The notes beneath the pieces were generated by a model. That model did not search any database. It saw nothing but the letters and a program-made list of their open reading frames with translations, and was not told where the DNA came from. A program made the position numbers and the translations under genes. Positions 1-4,663 of a DNA stretch of 5,189 nucleotides are shown piece after piece. Within the stretch, counting starts at the first letter, position 1. Each line of letters starts with the position of its first letter. Location of the stretch: positions 1-5,189 of the forward strand of contig JAHZIZ010000252.1 in the NCBI GenBank assembly GCA_022601215.1, read 5' to 3'. The DNA comes from Bacteroidota bacterium. GTDB lineage: Bacteria > Bacteroidota > Bacteroidia > Flavobacteriales > Flavobacteriaceae.

Positions 1-169
1 CGCCTCGCATACCCCCTGTACCAAAGGCTAAGCTTTTATAAAAACTATCGTCTAAGGTTTCAGTATCGTAAGCAATGAGCTCTTTTATTTGGTCTTGGGT
101 CTCTTTATCAAAAGTAGGTGTAAGCCATTTATTGGCTTTTTCTAATAACTGAGGATCGATATATCTCAT
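1..169 (-). CDS. Phosphoglucomutase/phosphomannomutase (phospho-sugar mutase), N-terminal 56 codons only
   Basis: This is the first part of an alpha-D-phosphohexomutase, a cytoplasmic enzyme that moves phosphate between C1 and C6 of glucose or mannose. The frame starts at the ATG in 167-169 and stays open to the left edge, so most of the gene is outside the window. The visible protein begins MRYIDPQLLEKANKWL, an N-terminal helix common to long (about 570 residue) bacterial mutases of the PgcA type. It ends with FGTGGMRG at residues 49-56, the substrate-entry motif that these enzymes carry near the N-terminus (FGTAG-R-G in many members). The catalytic phosphoserine and metal-binding loops lie beyond the edge. 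It follows the glycosyltransferase on the same strand after 101 bases, so it may be co-transcribed or use its own promoter. The family assignment rests on one short motif plus position, but that motif is diagnostic. Whether glucose or mannose is preferred cannot be told. Confidence 0.85.
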   Translation of the reverse strand, partial: MRYIDPQLLEKANKWLTPTFDKETQDQIKELIAYDTETLDDSFYKSLAFGTGGMRG

Positions 170-194
170 AGGTTGTGGGTCGCAATTGCTGGTG

Positions 195-202
195 CAAAAA
201 TA
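195..202 (-). promoter_or_regulatory. Possible -7 element upstream of the phosphohexomutase gene
   Basis: On the minus strand this reads TATTTTTG, an exact match to the Bacteroidota -7 consensus TAnnTTTG, about 25 bases before the mutase start codon. No TTG lies at the right distance for a -33 element, so only half of a promoter is visible. The rest of the gap (170-270) shows nothing else I can name. Confidence 0.35.
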
Positions 203-270
203 AAGAAACTAGGGGAGTTCTGACTTGGAACCTGAAACTTTTAAGTATTCCTTAGTAAATAAGCTAGTCG

Positions 271-516
271 TTATATCTCCTCTTTAATAGAATAATTCTT
301 CTCGCCTTTTTTGGTTCTAAGAATGAGTTCTCCTAAAAATCCAGCGACAAAGAATTGACTGCCTAAGATCATTGCCGTTAATGAAATATAGAACTGAGGT
401 CGTTCCGTAATAAGTCTACTTGTTTTGTGAATAATAAGTTTATCAATGCCCAGATACAGAGCAAAAGCAAAGCCTACAAACAATAATATAGCTCCCCAAG
501 CCCCAAAAAAGTGCAT
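271..516 (-). CDS. Detached C-terminal membrane segment of the glycosyltransferase (81 codons from an internal ATG)
   Basis: This reading frame is the rest of the interrupted glycosyltransferase, not an independent gene. It shows two hydrophobic helices, around residues 5-23 and 42-66, joined by a polar loop with LIIHKTSRLITERPQFY. It ends in NYSIKEEI, a tail typical of flavobacterial members of this family. The ATG at 514-516 is simply the Met of the GKRPMHFFG motif. It lies 27 bases past the premature stop, so reinitiation could in principle make a separate membrane peptide, but no ribosome-binding signal supports this. Best annotated as part of the pseudogene. Confidence 0.7.
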   Translation of the reverse strand: MHFFGAWGAILLFVGFAFALYLGIDKLIIHKTSRLITERPQFYISLTAMILGSQFFVAGFLGELILRTKKGEKNYSIKEEI

Positions 517-543
517 GGGACGTTTTCCAAAACGAGAGAGGAA

Positions 544-1212
544 TTATATTGTAATTAAATCAAGAAACCCCCTTATAAAACGCTCCATTCCAAATTTAGT
601 ATGTCCATATTTCCGAGCTTGATGTTGCACTACTTTTTCACCAATCTTGTCGAATCCAGCACTTTTGGCAAGCACAGGAATATACCGGTGCATTTCTCCA
701 GTCACTTCAATATTCTTAACCACTACACTTTTATAGGCCTTAAGCCCGCAGTTAAAATCGTGTAATTTTACTTTAGATGTTTTTCTGGCAGCAAAGTTGA
801 AAAGTTTAGAGGGCATATTTTTTCCAATCACAGGATCATATCGTTTCTTTTTCCAGCCAGAAACCAGTTCAAAACCTTCTTCCTTAATCATTTGGTATAG
901 TCCAGGGATTTCTTCTGGATTATCCTGTAGATCCGCATCCATGGTAATGATTACTTCCCCTTGTGCTCGAGCAAAGCCAGCATGTAATGCCTGACTTTTC
1001 CCAAAGTTTTTTAAAAATCGAATTCCTTTTACGTTGCTGTCTTTTTGAGACAAATTTTTAATAACCTCCCATGAGTTATCGGTACTTCCGTCGTCAATGA
1101 ATAAAATTTCATATAAAAAACCATTGGACTGCATAACTTGTGCAATCCAATGGTGTAATTCTAGTAACGACTCTTCTTCATTGAGAAGAGGAATGACGAT
1201 AGATAAATTCAT
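544..1212 (-). CDS. Glycosyltransferase family 2, catalytic domain (222 residues, ends at premature stop)
   Basis: This is the part of the broken glycosyltransferase that would be translated. It carries a full GT-A fold: MNLSIVIPLLNEE at the N-terminus, the nucleotide-binding IDDGSTD at residues 39-45, and the metal-binding DADLQD at 92-97. Further on are DFNCGLKAY at 152-160, EMHRYIPVLA at 173-182, and the basic R-KYGHTKF stretch at 200-207 that precedes the amphipathic interface helix. It stops right after GFLDLITI, where homologues continue through FLSRFGKRP into two membrane helices. Catalytic residues are therefore complete and only the membrane anchor is lost. Some family members, such as human DPM1, lack the C-terminal helices, so partial activity is possible. 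The start at 1212 is chosen because the strand begins directly there and the upstream stop codon is 4 bases away. Confidence 0.85.
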   Translation of the reverse strand: MNLSIVIPLLNEEESLLELHHWIAQVMQSNGFLYEILFIDDGSTDNSWEVIKNLSQKDSNVKGIRFLKNFGKSQALHAGFARAQGEVIITMDADLQDNPEEIPGLYQMIKEEGFELVSGWKKKRYDPVIGKNMPSKLFNFAARKTSKVKLHDFNCGLKAYKSVVVKNIEVTGEMHRYIPVLAKSAGFDKIGEKVVQHQARKYGHTKFGMERFIRGFLDLITI

Positions 1213-1216
1213 GCAA

Positions 1217-1741
1217 TTAAACGGGTCTGTTTTGTTTCATCACCAGTCCAGCTATTAAAGAAACTATAAACCCAAAAAACAAAGATGCAATAATTCCTAT
1301 TGCGGTCATTATAGTAGGGCTCATCATTTTTTCAGTCATGGTAAGCGCCATTTCAATTTGCTCGTCTGACATGTTGGGATTACTATCAATCATTTTCTCT
1401 TCAGTTACTTCTAACAATTGTTGTACGAAGTCTGGTTCAATATAAGTCACAAAGATATAGGTGAAAATGGACCCAATGATTCCAGCAACTAACGCAATGG
1501 CTAAACCATTTTTTAAGGCTTCGCCAAGAGAAAGAAACCCTTGATTATCTTGCTTATATTGTTTTATTCCAAGGACGATAAAGGCAATCATAAAAACAAA
1601 GTTTAAAGCCGATTGCCACCAAGGTTGTTCAGCACTTAGTCCAAGAGCGTAAACGATGCAAGACAGTGCAATAGTAGATAATGAGAGCAATAGACCGTAA
1701 TTGATTGCAATTTTTTTTGTAGATCCAGTTTGAGTGTCCAT
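1217..1741 (-). CDS. DUF4199 family integral membrane protein
   Basis: A 174-residue membrane protein of the DUF4199 family, found mainly in Bacteroidota; no biochemical role is established. Four hydrophobic segments are visible, at about residues 12-34, 41-60, 77-100 and 144-167. The family features seen are an N-terminal NYGLLL start of helix 1, a short KQYKQDNQGFLSLGEALKNG stretch before helix 3, and a soluble acidic loop (about 102-140, rich in Glu, Asp and Met) between helices 3 and 4. The stop codon is 4 bases before the glycosyltransferase start, so the two genes form an operon. DUF4199 genes sit next to such glycosyltransferases in many flavobacteria (from memory), which suggests a shared job in moving or building lipid-linked sugars, though this is inference. 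It is transcribed from the promoter at 1779-1807. The start is well placed after a short A/T-rich leader. Confidence 0.85.
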   Translation of the reverse strand: MDTQTGSTKKIAINYGLLLSLSTIALSCIVYALGLSAEQPWWQSALNFVFMIAFIVLGIKQYKQDNQGFLSLGEALKNGLAIALVAGIIGSIFTYIFVTYIEPDFVQQLLEVTEEKMIDSNPNMSDEQIEMALTMTEKMMSPTIMTAIGIIASLFFGFIVSLIAGLVMKQNRPV

Positions 1742-1778
1742 AGTTTAAAAAGGTTTTTTGGTTCGTTTGGTTAGTAAA

Positions 1779-1807
1779 CAAATGTAGTAAATTGTTACGA
1801 GCCTCAA
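1779..1807 (-). promoter_or_regulatory. Promoter for the DUF4199-glycosyltransferase operon
   Basis: On the minus strand this reads TTG (1805-1807), an 18-base spacer, then TACATTTG (1779-1786). It matches the Bacteroidota consensus TTG / TAnnTTTG at normal spacing. Transcription would begin near 1772, leaving a leader of about 30 bases before the ATG at 1741. It faces away from the rpmE2 promoter, with 28 bases between the two -33 elements. Confidence 0.65.
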
Positions 1808-1835
1808 TTTTTAATTTAAAATTTTGAATAAAGTA

Positions 1836-1865
1836 TTGTGAATTTGTAATTATTGATTAAATTTG
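1836..1865 (+). promoter_or_regulatory. Promoter for rpmE2
   Basis: TTG at 1836-1838, a 19-base spacer, then TAAATTTG at 1858-1865: a full match to the Bacteroidota housekeeping promoter at optimal spacing. Transcription would start near 1872, giving an A-rich leader of about 30 bases before the ATG at 1903. A GGAG at 1881-1884 is 18 bases from the ATG, too far to act as a normal Shine-Dalgarno sequence. Confidence 0.7.
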
Positions 1866-1902
1866 CACACTCAAAATCCAGGAGTACAATAAAAATAAGA
1901 CG

Positions 1903-2175
1903 ATGAGAAAAGGTATACACCCAGAAAATTATAGATTAGTAGCATTTAAGGATATGTCTAACGATGACGTATTTATCACTAAGTCTACAGCCAACACTAA
2001 AGAAACTCTTGAAGTGGATGGTGTTGAGTACCCTTTGGTAAAATTAGAAATTTCGAGAACTTCTCATCCATTCTACACTGGGAAGTCTAAACTTATTGAT
2101 ACGGCAGGTCGTATTGACAAGTTTAAAAACAAATACGCAAAATTCAAAAAACCAGCTGCTAATACTGAAGAATAG
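1903..2175 (+). CDS. rpmE2: 50S ribosomal protein L31 type B (bL31B)
   Basis: This encodes a 90-residue ribosomal protein of the large subunit, placed at the bridge between the 50S and 30S particles. The N-terminus [24 protein letters not shown] and the core [22 protein letters not shown] are hallmarks of L31. The four cysteines of the zinc-binding (type A) form are absent, and the longer spacing with '[21 protein letters not shown]' (in part residues 39-58) marks the type B form. The length is normal. In bacteria with both forms, type B is the zinc-independent backup controlled by Zur; I see no Zur-like palindrome here, and many Bacteroidota appear to have only this form, so it is probably constitutive. 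It has its own promoter (1836-1865) and terminator (2198-2227), so it is a single-gene transcript. Confidence 0.97.
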   Translation: MRKGIHPENYRLVAFKDMSNDDVFITKSTANTKETLEVDGVEYPLVKLEISRTSHPFYTGKSKLIDTAGRIDKFKNKYAKFKKPAANTEE

Positions 2176-2197
2176 TAGCTTGTTCCAAGATATTTAT

Positions 2198-2227
2198 AAA
2201 AGCCTTCGAGAAATCGAAGGCTTTTTT
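2198..2227 (+). terminator. Rho-independent terminator of rpmE2
   Basis: A perfect 12-base-pair stem (arms 2198-2209 and 2214-2225, core AGCCTTCGA / TCGAAGGCT) closes a GAAA loop and is followed by a run of T to 2227. It begins 22 bases after the rpmE2 stop codon. The A-run before the stem would also allow some function on the other strand, but no minus-strand gene points into it. Confidence 0.93.
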
Positions 2228-2229
2228 GT

Positions 2230-2237
2230 TAGCTTTG
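2230..2237 (+). promoter_or_regulatory. Possible -7 element for the GlmU-like gene
   Basis: TAGCTTTG matches the TAnnTTTG consensus and sits two bases after the T-run of the rpmE2 terminator, 22 bases before the ATG at 2260. The -33 position would fall inside the terminator stem, where only TTC (2205-2207, 22-base spacer) is found. A promoter is needed here because the strong terminator should stop rpmE2 transcripts. Confidence 0.4.
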
Positions 2238-2259
2238 ACTTTCTTAAGTACGTAATATC

Positions 2260-3435
2260 ATGAATTATATTCTTTTCGATGGCTCAGTCCGAAACCAGTT
2301 ATTACCTTTTACTTTTACACGTCCTGTCGCAGATATCCGTGTTGGAATTCTCACGTTGCGTGAAAAATGGGAAAAGCTGCTGGGGTATACAACAACAACG
2401 GTTACTGAAGATTATTTAACCGACTTATTTCCCATGATAGAATTGGAGCAAAATGTCCTTATCAATGCTTCATTTGTACCTTCAGAGAATCTAATCAAAA
2501 TCGTAAAGGGCTTGCGTGAGAATCAGGCGGTATTCCATGGAGATGAACCGATCGCATTCTTCGCTTTGGAAGGACAGGAGGTTGAATTCGACGATTTTGA
2601 TATCATTCAGTATAACCATGGTGATGTGATCCGAATTGAGCATTCCTGGGATATTTTCAGTAAAAACCACCAGGCAATTGCCCGTGATTTCGAATTTCTC
2701 ACTAATGGAAGAGAGTCTCAACCCATTCCCGAAACGACTGTGGCTTTTAACGAATCTCAGATTTTTATAGAAGAAGGGGCAGTGTTACCATTGTGTTCGC
2801 TCAATGCAAAAGATGGACCTATTTATATTGGGAAAGATGCAGAAATTATGGAGGGTGCAATGATTCGAGGACCTTTCGCTTTGTGTGACCATGCTACCGT
2901 TAAGATGAGCGCCAAAATTTATGGGGGCACCACAATTGGTCCACACTGCAAAGTAGGCGGAGAAGTAAATAATTCGGTACTGTTTGGCTATTCTAATAAA
3001 GGGCACGACGGATTTCTAGGAAATTCAGTTTTGGGAGAATGGTGCAATCTAGGAGCGGACACTAATAATTCTAACTTAAAGAACAACTATGCGGAGGTTC
3101 GTCTTTGGGATTACGAGACAGAAGGTTTTGCTAAAACTGGACTACAGTTTTGTGGTCTCATGATGGGCGATCACAGTAAATGTGGTATCAACACCATGTT
3201 TAATACGGGTACGGTTGTCGGAGTGAGTGCTAATATTTTTGGCAGTGGTTTTCCTAGAAATTTTATCCCTAGTTTTAGTTGGGGAGGGGCCTCAGGTGTG
3301 ACTACTTATAAAACTAATAAAGCCTTTGAAACAGCTGAGGTGATGATGAAACGTCGTGGTATTGAATTTTCTGAAGCTGATGCTAAGATGCTAACACATG
3401 TTTTTGAAGAAACTTCGCAATGGAGAAGGTCTTAG
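2260..3435 (+). CDS. GlmU-like protein: putative sugar nucleotidyltransferase / acyltransferase
   Basis: A 391-residue cytoplasmic protein of the Bacteroidota-type 'alternative GlmU' family (TIGR03991-like). It is thought to act on sugar 1-phosphates in the manner of GlmU, which makes UDP-N-acetylglucosamine for peptidoglycan and lipopolysaccharide, but the exact reaction is unproven. The N-terminal part (about 1-150) begins MNYILFDGSVRNQLLPFTFTRP and has the family motif RPVADIRVG at 21-29, which replaces the usual GlmU G-x-GTRM loop. The C-terminal part (about 165-345) is a left-handed beta-helix built from hexapeptide repeats, with IYIGKDAEIMEGA, LGADTNNSNLKNNY (264-277), and GDHSKCGINTMFNTGTVVG (303-321). 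The LGADTNN segment resembles the acceptor/acetyl-CoA region of GlmU. A helical tail (about 350-391) follows. The length is normal. It lies just after rpmE2 but behind its terminator, so it is probably transcribed separately. No clear terminator follows. Confidence 0.92.
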   Translation: MNYILFDGSVRNQLLPFTFTRPVADIRVGILTLREKWEKLLGYTTTTVTEDYLTDLFPMIELEQNVLINASFVPSENLIKIVKGLRENQAVFHGDEPIAFFALEGQEVEFDDFDIIQYNHGDVIRIEHSWDIFSKNHQAIARDFEFLTNGRESQPIPETTVAFNESQIFIEEGAVLPLCSLNAKDGPIYIGKDAEIMEGAMIRGPFALCDHATVKMSAKIYGGTTIGPHCKVGGEVNNSVLFGYSNKGHDGFLGNSVLGEWCNLGADTNNSNLKNNYAEVRLWDYETEGFAKTGLQFCGLMMGDHSKCGINTMFNTGTVVGVSANIFGSGFPRNFIPSFSWGGASGVTTYKTNKAFETAEVMMKRRGIEFSEADAKMLTHVFEETSQWRRS

Positions 3436-3513
3436 TTTTCATGCTTTAGAATAAAAAACTTTCTAATTTAGATAATAATCTTATTTTTAGGCCCTAATTA
3501 AAAACCAAACCCA

Positions 3514-4200
3514 ATGAAATTAATGAAAACCTGCGTGGCTGTTATGGCCTTGGCTTTATGTGCTACAACTGTTCAGGCACAAAAACTAAAAGCCTTCGGA
3601 AGCTCTAAAGAAGTAAAGGCTGGCCCTATTACTAAAAAAGTACCTTACACAGATGTGAATAGTTATTTAGGCTATGCTGCCCCTAATACCGAGGACGAAA
3701 TAGTAGACGGTAAGAAATTCTATTATATCTATGTTTGGGTACCTGCAGTGGCTCCAGAACTTGGTGTTAGAATGATGTCACCGGTAACCAAGAAGACCAA
3801 AGTAAAAAACCCAATTATTGGGGCTGGATACGAGGAAAATGCTGGTTCTGATGCGTTTTTTGATACCTATATCACCTTAGAACGCTCGGACGTAGTAACT
3901 AAGGCAGGTATGGCTAATATGGATGCTGCCAATTGGTGGACTTTGGCTAAAAATGATGATAGTAGCGAAATGCCAAAGCAGCCTAGTAAGCGTGCATATA
4001 ACTCTTTATTGCGTTATAAGACTAATACAGGGGATCCAAAAGGAGCTATTACTAGAGGCTTATATCGTGTAGGGTTTACTACCTATAAAAAAGGAGAAGT
4101 TAACGGTACATTCTTAGCCCAAATTGCTGCACCAATTAAATTACCAGGTGTAATCGTTGCTAAGACACCAGAAGAGATTCTTGCTCAATTAGCTGAGTAA
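3514..4200 (+). CDS. LipL32 family secreted protein (no lipobox)
   Basis: A 228-residue exported protein homologous to LipL32, the most abundant surface lipoprotein of pathogenic Leptospira, which binds calcium and host matrix proteins. The match, judged against LipL32 from memory, runs nearly end to end: YYIYVWVPAVAPELGVRMMSP (in part, residues 70-90), FFDTYITLER (115-124), YNSLLRYK (162-169), RGLYRVGFTTYKKGEVNG (181-198), and TPEEI (218-222). Residues 1-22 form a signal peptide, with likely cleavage at VQA|QK (22/23). The only cysteines are at 7 and 16, inside the signal; LALC at 13-16 is a poor lipobox, so the mature protein is probably not lipidated. It is shorter than the 272 residues of LipL32, losing the Asp-rich insert and the C-terminal tail. 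It is monocistronic, with a terminator at 4222-4250. The physiological role in this organism is unknown. Confidence 0.9.
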   Translation: MKLMKTCVAVMALALCATTVQAQKLKAFGSSKEVKAGPITKKVPYTDVNSYLGYAAPNTEDEIVDGKKFYYIYVWVPAVAPELGVRMMSPVTKKTKVKNPIIGAGYEENAGSDAFFDTYITLERSDVVTKAGMANMDAANWWTLAKNDDSSEMPKQPSKRAYNSLLRYKTNTGDPKGAITRGLYRVGFTTYKKGEVNGTFLAQIAAPIKLPGVIVAKTPEEILAQLAE

Positions 4201-4221
4201 GCATTTTGTACAATTATATAG

Positions 4222-4251
4222 AAAAGGCTCACTGTTAGTGGGCCTTTTTTT
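4222..4251 (+). terminator. Bidirectional terminator between the LipL32-like gene and the convergent membrane protein gene
   Basis: An 11-base-pair stem (4222-4232 with 4238-4248, one G-T pair) encloses a five-base loop TGTTA. On the plus strand it is followed by a T-run; on the minus strand the A-run becomes TTTTC. It lies 22 bases after the LipL32-like stop. The T-run overlaps the TAA of the gene on the other strand (4250-4252), so one hairpin can end both transcripts. Confidence 0.88.
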
Positions 4252-4570
4252 ATTGAAATTGCGATGATGTTAAGAGATCAAAATCGTAATATTCCCAAAA
4301 TGTGAGAAAGCATATCACTAGGATGATAACAATAATACTTACTACGAGCATTAGATAGCGCTGTTTTCTCTTCTCTTCTTTTCTCTTTCTGAATTGTTCT
4401 TTCTGAAATGTAGCAAACTCGTGAACGTTCATGGTTCTGTGGTCGTCAAACTTTTTATAGCTTCCAGACGAATAATCGAGATCTAGCTCATGGAGTTTCT
4501 TTCGAGAACTTCGCATAAGGCGATTGTTCTTGATTACTGTATTCATTGATTGTGCACCTCCAAAGCCCAT
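4250..4570 (-). CDS. Small single-pass membrane protein of unknown function
   Basis: I cannot assign a function. The 106-residue product begins MGFGGAQSMNTVIKNNRLMR, a start I recall from other small flavobacterial hypothetical proteins, which supports both the gene and its start codon. A polar middle part (about 20-55) leads to a highly basic stretch RKRKEEKRKQR at 61-71, then one hydrophobic helix at about 72-92 (LMLVVSIIVIILVICFLTF), and a short acidic and aromatic tail. The positive-inside rule places the N-terminal 70 residues in the cytoplasm and the tail outside. The gene is convergent with the LipL32-like gene and divergent from the next gene. It overlaps the shared terminator at its stop codon. 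No clear -7/-33 promoter was found upstream. Confidence 0.75.
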   Translation of the reverse strand: MGFGGAQSMNTVIKNNRLMRSSRKKLHELDLDYSSGSYKKFDDHRTMNVHEFATFQKEQFRKRKEEKRKQRYLMLVVSIIVIILVICFLTFWEYYDFDLLTSSQFQ

Positions 4571-4613
4571 AGTCCTGCCGTTTCATATATTAGTCTGTAT
4601 TAATGAATTAATG

Positions 4614-4629
4614 TTACTAATTTTAGTAA
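4614..4629. promoter_or_regulatory. Inverted repeat, possible operator
   Basis: TTACTAA (4614-4620), a two-base TT spacer, and TTAGTAA (4623-4629) form perfect 7-base inverted arms. It lies in the 93-base divergent gap between the genes starting at 4570 and 4664. It overlaps the -33 region and spacer of the weak plus-strand promoter. No terminator-like T-run follows it. Binding by a dimeric regulator is inference; AT-rich chance palindromes are common. Confidence 0.35.
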
Positions 4630-4636
4630 TTAGTGC

Positions 4637-4644
4637 CATATTTG
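4637..4644 (+). promoter_or_regulatory. Weak -7 element for the gene starting at 4664
   Basis: CATATTTG differs from TAnnTTTG at one base. A TTA at 4614-4616, with a 20-base spacer, is the best -33 candidate and is part of the inverted repeat. The distance to the ATG at 4664 (19 bases) is right for a short leader. Confidence 0.3.
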
Positions 4645-4663
4645 CATTTTAAAAACTGTTTAT

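Larger units (their letters stand above)
271..1212 (-). pseudogene. Family 2 glycosyltransferase (polyprenyl-phosphate sugar transferase type) interrupted by an in-frame stop
   Basis: The whole locus reads as one 313-codon gene with a single internal TAA at codon 223 (bases 544-546). There is no frame change: the stop is followed by nine sense codons (FLSRFGKRP), then the ATG at 514-516, and the frame continues to the natural end at 271-273. About 313 residues is the normal size of bacterial GtrB/DPM-like enzymes: a cytoplasmic GT-A domain, a juxtamembrane segment, then two membrane helices. These enzymes move a sugar from a nucleotide donor to undecaprenyl phosphate at the inner membrane. 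The gene follows the DUF4199 gene by only 4 bases, so the two are co-transcribed. The conserved sequence on both sides of the stop, with no other lesion, points to a recent nonsense mutation or a sequence error. A single change from a sense codon such as TTA would explain it. Confidence 0.8.

Noticed and set aside
205..240. Possible terminator after the glycosyltransferase on the minus strand
   Set aside because: Only a 5-base-pair stem (GGTTC with GAACT) can be drawn and no T-run follows, so it is not a credible terminator.
544..546. Frameshift in the glycosyltransferase
   Set aside because: The two halves are in the same frame, 27 bases apart after the stop codon; the lesion is a nonsense codon, not an insertion or deletion of other than a multiple of three.
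797..994. Open frame on the plus strand, 65 codons
   Set aside because: It lies antisense inside the glycosyltransferase catalytic domain, which has clear conserved motifs; the product resembles no protein.
1881..1884. GGAG as ribosome binding site of rpmE2
   Set aside because: It is 18 bases from the ATG, too far; genes in this phylum generally do without such sites.
2491..2721. Open frame on the minus strand, 76 codons
   Set aside because: Antisense shadow of the GlmU-like gene with no promoter or recognisable domain.
2785..3006. Open frame on the minus strand, 73 codons
   Set aside because: Antisense shadow of the hexapeptide-repeat region of the GlmU-like gene.
3461..3489. Promoter candidate for the LipL32-like gene (TTC, 18 bases, TATTTTTA)
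   Set aside because: Both elements miss the consensus in a very AT-rich stretch; a promoter is likely somewhere in 3436-3513 but this one cannot be supported.
3550..3564. Lipobox in the LipL32-like signal peptide (LALC, residues 13-16)
   Set aside because: Leucine just before the cysteine is not accepted by signal peptidase II, and a good signal peptidase I site (VQA|Q) follows.
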